NCBI GenBank assembly: GCA_028710895.1
Contig: JAQTTH010000015.1
Location: forward strand, 47,542-111,541
DNA length: 64,000 nt
Direction of reading: 5' to 3'
Source: Paludibacter sp.
GTDB taxonomy: Bacteria; Bacteroidota; Bacteroidia; Bacteroidales; Paludibacteraceae
The notes under the pieces are model-generated. The model searched no databases, was not told where the DNA came from, and was given only the letters and a program-made list of their open reading frames with translations. How positions within the stretch are numbered: the first letter of the stretch is position 1; every line of letters begins with the position of its first letter. Shown one piece after another: positions 1 through 7,500 of the stretch. The position numbers were made by a program, and so were the translations under genes.

Positions 1-718
1 CCACTATGTAGTTTTGGGGCAGGGTAATGTGTACGTCGAAGCTTCCAAACTCCGAATAAAACTCCCCCTGATCGAGGTAAGGCATCGGGTGCCAACCGGT
101 TTGGTCGTACACAGCGGGCTTGGGGTACCATTGCGATACCTGATACGATTCGCCGATATGCCCAAGTCGGGAAGTAACTCCTTTTGGAATCTTTACGTGA
201 AAGGGAGTTGATATGATGATGTGGTCGCCCTGAACCAGGGGTTTATTCAGCAGTATCAAACAAATGTCGGGCTGGCCCGGAAGTAAGTTCCACCGCACTG
301 CCACATTATCAACCTCAAAGTTCAACGAATCGATATACCCTCTCAGGGCAGGGTCGTTGAACAAACGCTCTTTTCCCCGCGTAGTGAATAGTTGTTTGGC
401 CAAATCGGTTTTATTGTTGGAATAGGCATTGGGCCACAGATGAAAGTATAACTGCCGGAGTGTGTCGGGCGAATTGTTGATATATTCTACTTCCTCGTAA
501 GCACTCAGCTCATGTGTTTTATCGTGCAGAGTAACCCTTATGTTGTAATTCACTGTTTGTTGAAAATACTCCACGGCGTAAGCCTGTGAGGACATGACAC
601 CTAATGCAATACACAGTAATATCAACCGGATGCGTGTAATGAGAATGATATATGGTCTGGAATGTTTCACGGGTAGGCAGTTATATGCTAATATTGATTT
701 GATTACTGATTTTATCAT
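1..718 (-). CDS. M1 family metallopeptidase, N-terminal part (runs off window)
   Basis: The minus frame is open from an ATG at 718 to the window edge, so only about 239 N-terminal residues are visible. It has a signal-peptide-like stretch ending near SSQAYA. The mature part begins with a beta-sandwich pattern (VNYNIRVTLHD, HELSAYEEVEYINNSPDTL, LYFHLWPNAYSNN, LGHIGESYQVSQWYPKPAVYD) typical of the N-terminal domain of Bacteroidota M1 (gluzincin) aminopeptidases. The zinc motif HExxH would lie beyond position 1 and is not seen, so catalysis cannot be judged. A GTG start at about 670, just before the hydrophobic segment, would give a cleaner signal peptide than the ATG at 718. Family call is from sequence pattern; the start is uncertain. 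Confidence 0.72.
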   Translation of the reverse strand, partial: MIKSVIKSILAYNCLPVKHSRPYIILITRIRLILLCIALGVMSSQAYAVEYFQQTVNYNIRVTLHDKTHELSAYEEVEYINNSPDTLRQLYFHLWPNAYSNNKTDLAKQLFTTRGKERLFNDPALRGYIDSLNFEVDNVAVRWNLLPGQPDICLILLNKPLVQGDHIIISTPFHVKIPKGVTSRLGHIGESYQVSQWYPKPAVYDQTGWHPMPYLDQGEFYSEFGSFDVHITLPQNYIV

Positions 719-788
719 GAATACTGTGAAGATATTTAAATGAAAAATCAATCTTTTGAAGGGTATTTTATCAGTTTGTAACTACTTA

Positions 789-947
789 GATGACAGAGCT
801 ACGCTCCTTTGGACTTTCCTTCAAACTGTATTTTACAAAGATTGCAGGGCTAAAGCCCCTTTAATATATTGATTAAGCAGCGTAGCTGTGATATCTTTGT
901 AGAACTATGATTGCAAAATGGATATTCAGGGGCGTAGCCCTGTCATC
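789..947. repeat. Short non-coding element with 20-bp terminal inverted repeats
   Basis: The left end (789-808) and right end (928-947) are inverted copies matching at 18 of 20 bases (GATGACAGAGCTACGCTCCT versus GATGACAGGGCTACGCCCCT). Inside are two more short palindromes, GGGCTAAAGCCC and a CAGCGTAGCTG-type core, each next to an ACAAAGAT motif in opposite orientation. No ORF is present. This looks like a MITE/REP-type intergenic element. It occupies much of the gene-free stretch 719-1401; the rest of that stretch shows only the second repeat listed next. Confidence 0.6.
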
Positions 948-1125
948 TTGATATTGAAAGTTTTATTCAAACAGATATTCATTTGATTCTTTTATTGAAA
1001 GCCCGAAGGATATTATTTCAAATATCCTAATCCGCCAGTTGGCAGACTTGGGGTAATTTATTCATATCTGGTTATTTATGAAAATAATTATCCGCATAGC
1101 GTCCTAATTGTTCTGGTATTTCATC

Positions 1126-1199
1126 CACTGTCAGAATCGTACCGACTGCTGACAGGGATAAGATAACTCTGACTGCGGTCGAAAGACCCAGTCAGTAGT
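1126..1199. repeat. Two quasi-palindromic CTGTCAG...CTGACAG repeat units
   Basis: Unit one spans about 1126-1157 (CACTGTCAG ... GCTGACAGGG) and unit two about 1168-1199 (CTCTGACTGCGGTCGAAAG ... CAGTCAGTAG). The same family recurs at 8922-9032, where two units face each other. They lie in intergenic DNA and resemble dispersed REP-type sequences. Confidence 0.5.
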
Positions 1200-1401
1200 T
1201 AAATAGATTAAATATGACACATTGAGGATAATCATTTACTAAAATAGAGTTCTGTAATACCTACAGAACTCTACATTACCGGAAAGCTTCAGACTATATT
1301 TGTGTTAGTTGCAATTGCTGACTAATAGTATCTGTGTCATTCAATAAACGAACTATGAATCCTGAGGATGATAAATCATGAAAGGTTTTCCGGATATACT
1401 A

Positions 1402-1722
1402 TTAAAGGATAATCAACAAAAGAATGATGATCAGGATAGTGCTTCCGCCTACATAAAGGTATACACCATCTTTGTGCATAGTTGCTTTAATGTCTTTTAC
1501 TTCGTTTTTCAATTCAGTTTTTTCACTCACTGTCATTTCCGATTTATCCATATCGCGAATTTCTTCAACACGTGCACGGTAAGTGCTTATTTCTTCTTCT
1601 GTTAGTTTGCTGTTAGGCTCGGTAGAAGTTTCAGTTGGTTTTGTCGTACCTGCAGTTGCAAATGCTGGTAATGCACTCAACGAGAATATCGCTAACAGTG
1701 CAAGAAAAATTGTTTTTTTCAT
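1402..1722 (-). CDS. Small secreted/envelope protein with C-terminal membrane segment
   Basis: A 106-residue protein. The start at 1722 was chosen because it opens a clear signal peptide (MKKTIFLALLAIFSLSALPAFA); an upstream in-frame ATG at 1824 would place the start inside the promoter element. After the signal peptide come a Thr/Glu-rich linker, a charged probable coiled coil (LTEEEISTYRARVEEIRDMDKSEMTVSEKTELKNE) and a C-terminal hydrophobic run (GGSTILIIILLLIIL). Proteins of this layout are common in Bacteroidota but I know no function. Its promoter carries the same two-part element as the ice-binding-like, CsbD and barrel genes, so it is probably a member of the same stress or envelope regulon. 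Confidence 0.72.
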   Translation of the reverse strand: MKKTIFLALLAIFSLSALPAFATAGTTKPTETSTEPNSKLTEEEISTYRARVEEIRDMDKSEMTVSEKTELKNEVKDIKATMHKDGVYLYVGGSTILIIILLLIIL

Positions 1723-1760
1723 TTTCAAATGTTTTAAATTAGTTGTGTAATTGATCGATG

Positions 1761-1816
1761 TAAAAGTAGTGGGTTCGTTATCGTGAATTATTACACAATT
1801 CTGAAAATGAGTTACA
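1761..1816 (-). promoter_or_regulatory. Promoter with shared regulon element (copy 1)
   Basis: On the minus strand: half-site TGTAAC (1811-1816), second half-site TGTAAT within TGTGTAAT (1790-1797) exactly 21 bp later, then a -7 box TACTTTTA (1761-1768) 22 bp after the TGTGTAA. Spacing and sequence match three other upstream regions at 1936, 3953 and 4773. Confidence 0.7.
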
Positions 1817-1837
1817 TAATTCACAGCAAGGGGAAAT

Positions 1838-1919
1838 TAATTTATAATTCATAATGCACAATGCATAATTTGAAACTCTCCACTATTCATTGTGAATTAT
1901 GAATTATAAATTATGAATT
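1838..1919. repeat. AT-rich inverted repeat element
   Basis: The left arm (about 1838-1866, AATTTATAATTCATAATGCACAATG-like) and the right arm (about 1888-1919, CATTGTGAATTATGAATTATAAATTATGAATT-like) are inverted, imperfect copies around a short loop. A related AATTATGAATTATGA string occurs at 48160-48183. It is non-coding and sits between the two divergent regulon promoters. Confidence 0.45.
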
Positions 1920-1935
1920 GAATACATGTGAATCA

Positions 1936-1991
1936 TGTAACTTATACCTAAAGTTGTGTAACTCTCCGGGAGTTGCACTCAACTACCTTTG
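1936..1991 (+). promoter_or_regulatory. Promoter with shared regulon element (copy 2)
   Basis: TGTAAC at 1936-1941 and TGTAAC at 1957-1962 (21 bp apart), then -7 box TACCTTTG at 1984-1991. It precedes the ice-binding-like gene at 2032. Confidence 0.75.
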
Positions 1992-2031
1992 TTTCGCTGT
2001 TGAGATTCATCAATAGCACAAAAAAACAAAC

Positions 2032-3648
2032 ATGAAAACAAAACTACTTATTAGATTAACAGCAGCATTTCTGTTATTAATACCGAATGTAAGTTTCGGA
2101 CAAACAATCAACCTGGGTACCGCAGCTAATTTTGTGCTGTTCTCAACCAATGGTGCAGTAAGTAATACCGGCATTTCGCAGATTACCGGAAACGTAGGAA
2201 CAAATAATGGTTCAAGTACTGCCTTTGGCAATGTAAATGGTGTAATGCATGACAATGATGGAACAAGCGCACAATGTGCTGCCGACTTGCTCATTGCCTA
2301 TAATCAATTAAAGAGTGCTATCCCAACCGATTTTATTGCTCCCTTAATGGGCAATGGTGTTACACTGTTTGCGGGTGTATACTCGGTAGATGGAGCAGCA
2401 ACCCTAAGCAATGAACTTACTCTTGATGCCAAGAACGACCCGAATGCACAATTTATATTCCAGATTGCCGGATCGCTTTCAACAGGAGCAGCTTCCAAAG
2501 TCACACTCATAAACGGTGCTTTGGCTTGTAATGTGTTTTGGAAAGTGGAAGGTTTGGTAAGCATGGCTTCTACTACTTCAATGAAAGGAACTATTATTGC
2601 CAACAATGCGGCACTTATTATAAGCACCGGTTCTAAACTCGAAGGTAGAGCGCTTTCTACTGCCGGAGCAATTACTATTGATGGTGTATTGGCTTATACG
2701 CCTGTTGGTTGTGGAAGTGCTGTTCATTTAGGTCCTAAAGCACCCGACCTGGCTACTACTGCTTGTTATGTATTGTTCTCTACAAACGGAGCAGTTACAA
2801 ACTCAGGCATTACAACTCTTAAAGGCGATGTGGGCACTAATGTAGGCTTAACTACCGGTTTCGATGCTTTATTGACAAACGGTGCTATTCACCCTATACC
2901 CGACCTTTCGACTGCACAGGCAGCTGCCGATTTGCTGAATGTCTATAATTATCTGAATGTATTACCACACGATATTGAACTGCTTTATCCTGCACAATTT
3001 GGTCGTGGTTTGGTACTTACACCTCACACATACCTGATGAATGCTGCCGCGCAACTAACAGATACTGTATTTCTGAATGCCGAAGGCAATGCCAATGCTG
3101 TGTTTATTATTCAGATAAACGGAGCACTCAGTACAAGTACCTATGCCAATGTGGTTCTGATGAATGGAACACAGTCTAAAAACGTTTTCTGGAAAGTAGA
3201 AGGTGCTGTAAACATCAACAACTATTCAACTTTCAGAGGAACACTCATAAGCAATAATGGTGCTCTGGGAGCAATAAATACAGGCGTTATGCTTGACGGA
3301 CGCGCTCTTACTACCAATGGAGCACTAAATACAACTGCTATAACAGCCATTATGCCTGCTGGTTGTACCAAAACTGGGTTAAACGATGTACTGACTTTGA
3401 ATAGCGCCATTACAATTGCCCCCAATCCAATTGGAGTTAATACTACGATTACAATAAACGATGTCAACAAAGTGATGAATTACAACCTGAAGATTTATAA
3501 TGCCCTGGGAAAAGAAGTGATTAATACTGTTTTGACCCAACATGTAACTTCGCTTGATACAAAAGAACTTCATTCCGGAATCTATTTCTACAAAGTAATG
3601 GATAACAATAAATTTATTCAATCAGGTAAATTAATTTCAAACCAATAG
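2032..3648 (+). CDS. Tandem DUF3494 (ice-binding-like) protein with T9SS sorting domain
   Basis: A 538-residue secreted protein. Residues 1-24 are a signal peptide ending in SFGQ. Two homologous DUF3494 (ice-binding protein-like) domains follow, about residues 25-228 and 238-432; both contain the family's recurring phrases (NFVLFSTNGAVSNTGIS, GNVGTNNG, AADLLIAYNQL, FIFQIAGSLST, NVFWKVEG, GTIIANN, LEGRAL). Residues about 450-538 are a type A T9SS C-terminal domain (APNPIG ... LKIYNALGKEV ... GIYFYKV), so the protein should cross the outer membrane by the type IX system and be anchored or released. DUF3494 proteins include true ice-binding proteins, but many family members have no shown ice activity; here adhesion or surface coating is equally possible. 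The shared promoter element ties it to stress-type neighbours. Confidence 0.9.
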   Translation: MKTKLLIRLTAAFLLLIPNVSFGQTINLGTAANFVLFSTNGAVSNTGISQITGNVGTNNGSSTAFGNVNGVMHDNDGTSAQCAADLLIAYNQLKSAIPTDFIAPLMGNGVTLFAGVYSVDGAATLSNELTLDAKNDPNAQFIFQIAGSLSTGAASKVTLINGALACNVFWKVEGLVSMASTTSMKGTIIANNAALIISTGSKLEGRALSTAGAITIDGVLAYTPVGCGSAVHLGPKAPDLATTACYVLFSTNGAVTNSGITTLKGDVGTNVGLTTGFDALLTNGAIHPIPDLSTAQAAADLLNVYNYLNVLPHDIELLYPAQFGRGLVLTPHTYLMNAAAQLTDTVFLNAEGNANAVFIIQINGALSTSTYANVVLMNGTQSKNVFWKVEGAVNINNYSTFRGTLISNNGALGAINTGVMLDGRALTTNGALNTTAITAIMPAGCTKTGLNDVLTLNSAITIAPNPIGVNTTITINDVNKVMNYNLKIYNALGKEVINTVLTQHVTSLDTKELHSGIYFYKVMDNNKFIQSGKLISNQ

Positions 3649-3674
3649 AGATTAGTTGTTTGCTGATTTTGCTT

Positions 3675-3864
3675 GAATAGAACGCGGATAAACGTTGGTT
3701 TAGCCGATTTGAAAAACAGATTTTGTCTCGTCTTTGTCGAGATGATATTGATTTAGATTTGAAATCCGTCACCGATTTATCGCTGATAAAATCCGGAGAT
3801 TAATCCGTCAACTAAAATTTATATGCGAAAATCCGCTTAATCTGTGTTTATCAGCGTTCTATTC
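3675..3864. repeat. 190-bp element with 19-bp terminal inverted repeats
   Basis: GAATAGAACGCGGATAAAC (3675-3693) and GTTTATCAGCGTTCTATTC (3846-3864) are inverted copies with one mismatch. The interior repeats fragments of the ends (CGCTTAATCTGTG, CGCTGATAAAATCCG). It has no coding potential and looks like a non-autonomous MITE-like intergenic element, different in sequence from the one at 789. It fills most of the gene-free stretch between 3649 and the promoter at 3953. Confidence 0.6.
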
Positions 3865-3952
3865 TTTTTTAATTGCACTACTGAAATTCAATCATACAAT
3901 TAGAATAACTTGTATAACTACTAATAAACTAATCCGAACAATGTGTGAATGA

Positions 3953-4008
3953 TGTAACTCTCGGGTGAAATTGTGTAACGCAAACCCCTGAGAAACATCG
4001 CACCTTTG
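3953..4008 (+). promoter_or_regulatory. Promoter with shared regulon element (copy 3)
   Basis: TGTAAC at 3953-3958 and TGTAAC at 3974-3979 (21 bp apart), with -7-like CACCTTTG at 4001-4008. It precedes the CsbD gene. Confidence 0.72.
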
Positions 4009-4044
4009 TGAAGTGGAAATTCATTCACATTAAAATATAAAATT

Positions 4045-4230
4045 ATGAACACTACGCAGCTTAAGGGCGACTGGGAACAACAAAAAGGCAAACTGAAACA
4101 AAAGTTTGCCACACTTACCGATAACGATTTATTGTTCTCGGAAGGTAAAAAAGAAGAAATGTTTGGACGATTACAAACTAAACTTGGTAAAACCAAAGAA
4201 GAGCTTCACAAAATCATATCGGGTTTATAA
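4045..4230 (+). CDS. CsbD family stress protein
   Basis: A 61-residue, highly charged soluble protein with the CsbD signature (LKGDWEQQKGKLKQKFATLTDNDL ... GKKEEMFGRLQTKLGKTKEE). CsbD proteins are general-stress proteins in many bacteria; the molecular role is unknown. It is the first gene of a two-gene unit with the lipoprotein at 4251 (20-bp gap) and is driven by the shared regulon promoter. Full length for the family. Confidence 0.92.
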   Translation: MNTTQLKGDWEQQKGKLKQKFATLTDNDLLFSEGKKEEMFGRLQTKLGKTKEELHKIISGL

Positions 4231-4250
4231 ACTACATAAAACAACTATAT

Positions 4251-4709
4251 ATGAAAAATTTATCGTTTACAATAGCTATTCTCTTTAGTACTGTTTTACT
4301 TGCCGGATGTATGTCATCCGAACAAAAAAAGCAAGCTGCCGACGCACAGGTTGTAATTGCTACCGACAATCTGAATAAGGTACAGGCAAATGCTGATGTT
4401 GTAGCCGAAAAAGCTGCAACCGAGGATCAATTAAAAACATTCAGGTTGGAGTCGGATCTCAAAATCAAGAACAACGAAGTCAGCATTGCTGAATTGAAGC
4501 TAAAGATGAATAAACCCGGAACTACACATGATCAGATGTACGCAAAGAGAATTGATTCATTGGAGTTCAGAAACTCCAATCTCAAAAAGCGCATGAGCGA
4601 TTACGAACAGACTCACAGCGACTGGGAAAAGTTCAAACGTGATTTCAATCGCGACCTTGACGATCTTGGAGACAAGCTGAAAAGTATTGCTAAAGAGAGC
4701 AGAAAGTAA
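4251..4709 (+). CDS. Coiled-coil lipoprotein
   Basis: A 152-residue protein. The N-terminus is a lipoprotein signal with lipobox LLAGC (Cys at about residue 20). The rest is charged and predicted helical: AADAQVVIATDNLNKVQANADVVAEKAA, then heptad-like ESDLKIKNNEVSIAELKLKMNK, and LEFRNSNLKKRMSDYEQTHSDWEKFKRDFNRDLDDL. It should be an envelope lipoprotein with a long coiled coil facing the periplasm. I do not recognise a named family. It lies directly behind csbD and ends at a strong terminator, so the two form a unit. Confidence 0.82.
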   Translation: MKNLSFTIAILFSTVLLAGCMSSEQKKQAADAQVVIATDNLNKVQANADVVAEKAATEDQLKTFRLESDLKIKNNEVSIAELKLKMNKPGTTHDQMYAKRIDSLEFRNSNLKKRMSDYEQTHSDWEKFKRDFNRDLDDLGDKLKSIAKESRK

Positions 4710-4721
4710 ACATTCGTTTGT

Positions 4722-4752
4722 AAAAAAGGCAGTCCGTGTGACTGCTTTTTTT
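4722..4752 (+). terminator. Rho-independent terminator after CsbD/lipoprotein unit
   Basis: Stem AAGGCAGTC / GACTGCTT around a short CGTGT loop, followed by a run of T. Confidence 0.85.
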
Positions 4753-4772
4753 GTTTGCAAACATGTGAATAT

Positions 4773-4827
4773 TGTAACTCTTAGCCTGAATTGTGTAAAC
4801 TGAGTGATTGTATTACAGCTATCTTTA
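4773..4827 (+). promoter_or_regulatory. Promoter with shared regulon element (copy 4)
   Basis: TGTAAC at 4773-4778 and TGTAAA at 4794-4799 (21 bp apart), with -7-like TATCTTTA at 4820-4827. It precedes the outer-membrane barrel gene. Confidence 0.7.
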
Positions 4828-4867
4828 CCCCAATCATTATACGTAAATAATCAGGCATTAAACGAAC

Positions 4868-5548
4868 ATGAAAATATCGAAAATCATAGGATTAGTTATA
4901 CTCATACTCGCTGCAATTGTACCTTGTAAAGCTCAGGAAGCAGAAGGTATTGAACTGGGTGTAAAAGGCGGATTGAATTTATCAGACCTCTATACTACTG
5001 ATGCTTCAGTATCCGATTTAAATTATGGTCTGAATGCCGGTGTTTATGCTAAATTGAATGTGACCAACAGATTGGCCATACAACCCGAATTCTATGTTTC
5101 AACAAAAGGTGCAAGTATTCGATACAACAATGCATTGTTGACAGGAACTGCTAATTTTCAATTGACTTACCTGGAACTACCAGTGCTTGGAGCAATCAAA
5201 CTCTCCCAACATCTGAGTCTGCATTTCGGTCCTTATGTATCGTGCCTGGTGGGTGCTAAAGTAATGAATGGTGCTAATGTCACGCTATTCAATTTTGAAC
5301 AAAATATCGATATCAACAAGTTTAACTGGATAGATGCAGGTCTGATACTGGGAGCCGGCATAGAAGTCAGAACAGTTACGGTAGGTTTGCAATACACGTA
5401 CGGCTTTGTGAAAGTGGGACGGACTCAAACATTTTTAGGTACAACCTACAAAATTCCCGATACAAACAACGGTGTTGTCAGTTTCTACTTAGCTATTCCA
5501 ATTAATAAAATGGAAAAAAATCCAATAACAAATCAATATCAACTTTAA
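4868..5548 (+). CDS. Outer-membrane beta-barrel (porin-like) protein
   Basis: A 226-residue protein with a signal peptide ending in PCKAQ. The mature part shows the alternating pattern of small Bacteroidota beta-barrels (LGVKGGLNLSDLY, YGLNAGVYAKLNVTNRLAIQPEFYVSTKGA, FQLTYLELPVLGAIKLSQHLSLHFGPYVSCLVGA, IDAGLILGAGIEVRTVTVGLQYTYGF), matching the outer-membrane beta-barrel family PF13568 in style. It is probably an envelope protein with no known substrate. The lmo0937-type miniprotein follows 11 bp later, and both are under the shared regulon promoter. Confidence 0.85.
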   Translation: MKISKIIGLVILILAAIVPCKAQEAEGIELGVKGGLNLSDLYTTDASVSDLNYGLNAGVYAKLNVTNRLAIQPEFYVSTKGASIRYNNALLTGTANFQLTYLELPVLGAIKLSQHLSLHFGPYVSCLVGAKVMNGANVTLFNFEQNIDINKFNWIDAGLILGAGIEVRTVTVGLQYTYGFVKVGRTQTFLGTTYKIPDTNNGVVSFYLAIPINKMEKNPITNQYQL

Positions 5549-5559
5549 AAACAATCAAT

Positions 5560-5706
5560 ATGAGCTCTCTCCTTTATTTAATTGCCCTAATACTTATCAT
5601 TTGTTGGGCCATCGGTTTTTTCGCATACAGCTTAGGTGGAATCATTCATATTCTACTTATATTAGCAGTGATATCTATACTTTTCAGAATAATAAGAGGA
5701 AGGTAA
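5560..5706 (+). CDS. lmo0937-type small membrane protein
   Basis: A 48-residue ORF: MSSLLYLIALILIICWAIGF, then FAYSLGGIIHILLILAVISI and LFRIIRGR. Two hydrophobic helices and a short basic C-terminus match the lmo0937 family of miniproteins (DUF5670), often found next to CsbD and other stress genes. It follows the barrel gene by 11 bp and is probably cotranscribed with it. Function unknown. Confidence 0.85.
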   Translation: MSSLLYLIALILIICWAIGFFAYSLGGIIHILLILAVISILFRIIRGR

Positions 5707-5745
5707 GTTACAATCCAGTTCAACTAATAAGATTCAATTCAAAAT

Positions 5746-5778
5746 AATAGAGGATGTCTCCAAAAGGCATTCTCTATT
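5746..5778 (+). terminator. Terminator-like hairpin
   Basis: AATAGAGGATGTC and GGCATTCTCTATT pair with two G-T wobbles around a 7-nt loop, followed by a T-rich tract. Confidence 0.55.
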
Positions 5779-5872
5779 TCTATTTAATGTAAAATTAAAG
5801 ATTCAATAAAAGAGTTTTTGGTTGTAGTCTATCTGGTTTAGTCAAGAACCACAATTAATTTATCAAAAAAAC

Positions 5873-5916
5873 AAATCTACAGCAACTATTAAAACAAAAA
5901 TATAGTTGTAGATTTG
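5873..5916 (+). promoter_or_regulatory. Possible yjbQ promoter inside an inverted repeat
   Basis: TAGATTTG at 5909-5916 fits the -7 consensus and forms the end of an imperfect inverted repeat (CAAATCTACAGCAACTAT against ATAGTTGTAGATTTG). The rest of 5779-6051 shows nothing else I can support. Confidence 0.35.
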
Positions 5917-6051
5917 CAATTAGTTATTTAAATACGACAACTGATTATGAGTAAGATCTAAATCAATTACACCATATATATCTTACAAAGCAGAAATTCT
6001 GTATCGGGTACATAGAAATTCAACATAAAAACTATCAAAATTCTCAATCAT

Positions 6052-6462
6052 ATGGCTATTCAAACTGAGTTTACACTTCGACCAAGATCACGTGGTTTTC
6101 ATATAATTACCGACGAAGTAATCAGCAACCTACCCAAATTACCCGAAGCCGGACTATTGAACCTATTCATGAAGCACACATCGGCAGCTTTGAGCATCAA
6201 TGAGAATGCCGACCCCGATGTTCAGACTGATTTGAGCAAAATATTTGATAACCTGATTGCTGAGCGCGAACCCTATTATGTACATACACTCGAAGGTGAC
6301 GACGATATGCCGGCACATGCCAAATCAAGCATTGTGGGTGTAAGTTTAAGTATTCCTATTACGAACGGAAGACTAAATTTAGGTACCTGGCAGGGCATTT
6401 ACCTCTGTGAATTCCGTCTGCGTGGAAAAAGCAGAAAGATTGTGGCAACAATAATAAGTTGA
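6052..6462 (+). CDS. yjbQ: YjbQ family (UPF0047) protein
   Basis: A 136-residue cytosolic protein covering the whole UPF0047/YjbQ fold. Diagnostic stretches are FMKHTSAALSINENADPDVQTDL, HAKSSIVGVSLSIPITNGRLNLGTWQGIYLCEFR. E. coli YjbQ has weak thiamine phosphate synthase activity, but its main role is unsettled. It stands alone: no tight neighbour on either side. Confidence 0.93.
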   Translation: MAIQTEFTLRPRSRGFHIITDEVISNLPKLPEAGLLNLFMKHTSAALSINENADPDVQTDLSKIFDNLIAEREPYYVHTLEGDDDMPAHAKSSIVGVSLSIPITNGRLNLGTWQGIYLCEFRLRGKSRKIVATIIS

Positions 6463-6548
6463 GCTAATTAGTTACAAACATCAACAACTTCCCCCCTTTT
6501 TATCGTTAAATATTTTCTGATTATTTTGTTGTTTGAAAAAGTATTTAG

Positions 6549-6572
6549 ATATTTGTCTAATAATACAAATAT
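6549..6572. promoter_or_regulatory. Probable SdpR operator (8-8-8 inverted repeat)
   Basis: Perfect arms ATATTTGT and ACAAATAT around an 8-nt spacer, 22 bp before the ATG of the ArsR-type regulator. Size and position fit an ArsR/SdpR autoregulatory site overlapping the promoter. Confidence 0.6.
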
Positions 6573-6594
6573 ATAATTGAAAGTATCCAATACA

Positions 6595-6849
6595 ATGAAC
6601 GATGTATTCAAAGCATTAAACGATCCTGCACGACGGGAAATTCTCAAAATGCTTCAGAAACAGGACATGATGGCTGGCGACATTGCTGCTAAGTTCGACA
6701 TGACTGCTCCAAGCATTTCGCATCACCTCGACAAATTGAAACGGGCAGGCCTTGTAACTACGGTTAAACAGGGACAATTTGTACTTTATTCCATCAATAC
6801 AACCATTATTGATGATCTGCTTCAGTATATTCTAACACTCAAAAAATAA
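6595..6849 (+). CDS. ArsR family autorepressor, SdpR type
   Basis: An 84-residue winged-helix protein. The ATG at 6595 (MNDVFKALNDPARREILKML) is the usual start of this family; a TTG six codons upstream is less likely. The recognition region is AGDIAAKFDMTAPSISHHLDKLKRAGLV, and there are no metal-binding cysteines, as expected for SdpR rather than metal-sensing ArsR. It is followed 4 bp later by an SdpI-type gene, the standard partner. By analogy with Bacillus, SdpR represses its own operon and is relieved by SdpI; that link is inferred. Confidence 0.9.
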   Translation: MNDVFKALNDPARREILKMLQKQDMMAGDIAAKFDMTAPSISHHLDKLKRAGLVTTVKQGQFVLYSINTTIIDDLLQYILTLKK

Positions 6850-6853
6850 ATTT

Positions 6854-7477
6854 ATGAACAAGTATTTGAAAGAAATCATTTTGTGGGTTTTAATTATAAT
6901 GCCATTAGCATACCTGGCAACAGTATGGAAGACTTTACCGGCTCAGGTTCCCTCCCACTTCGATTTTGAAGGAAATGTGAATGGTTGGACAGCCAAACCC
7001 GATTTAATCTGGTTGATATTAGGATTAGGACTCGGCACATATATTCTAATGCTGTTTATTCCACGGTTCGATCCTAAAAAGAAAATTGAACAAATGGGTG
7101 AAAAGTATTATTCCATGCGTTTATTGATGGGAGTTTTCATGTCGTTAATATCGCTTTACATATTATATGCAGGCAATGCCGGCAAAGTAAATTCATTTCT
7201 ATTGATAGGTTTAGTGGGTGGTTTATATGCAGTGCTCGGAAATTATATGCAGGCATTAAAGCCAAATTATTTTATAGGATTTCGTACGCCCTGGACACTT
7301 GAGAGTGAAGATACCTGGAAGAAAACACACAGACTTGCCGGAAGATTGTGGATGATTGGTGGGTTAATTATCATCATTATCTCCTGGCTGGCAACCAACA
7401 GCTCGATACTTGGTATTTCATTTGGGGTCATCACTGCAATAATTGCTATCATTCCATACATTTATTCTTATTTATAA
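6854..7477 (+). CDS. SdpI family membrane protein
   Basis: A 207-residue protein with about six transmembrane segments. The N-terminal DUF1648-type segment (LPAQVPSHFDFEGNVNGW) and the C-terminal SdpI block (NYMQALKPNYFIGFRTPWTLESEDTWKKTHRLAGRLW) are both clear. In Bacillus subtilis SdpI gives immunity to the SdpC toxin and signals to SdpR. In Bacteroidota the pair is widespread without a toxin gene, as here, so the real role may be a general membrane-stress response. Confidence 0.92.
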   Translation: MNKYLKEIILWVLIIMPLAYLATVWKTLPAQVPSHFDFEGNVNGWTAKPDLIWLILGLGLGTYILMLFIPRFDPKKKIEQMGEKYYSMRLLMGVFMSLISLYILYAGNAGKVNSFLLIGLVGGLYAVLGNYMQALKPNYFIGFRTPWTLESEDTWKKTHRLAGRLWMIGGLIIIIISWLATNSSILGISFGVITAIIAIIPYIYSYL

Positions 7478-7500
7478 TATCTTAAAAATCATGCATCAAA

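Noticed and set aside
1723..1824. Upstream extension of the small envelope protein
   Set aside because: It would be translated from DNA that carries the promoter element and -7 box, and would bury the signal peptide.
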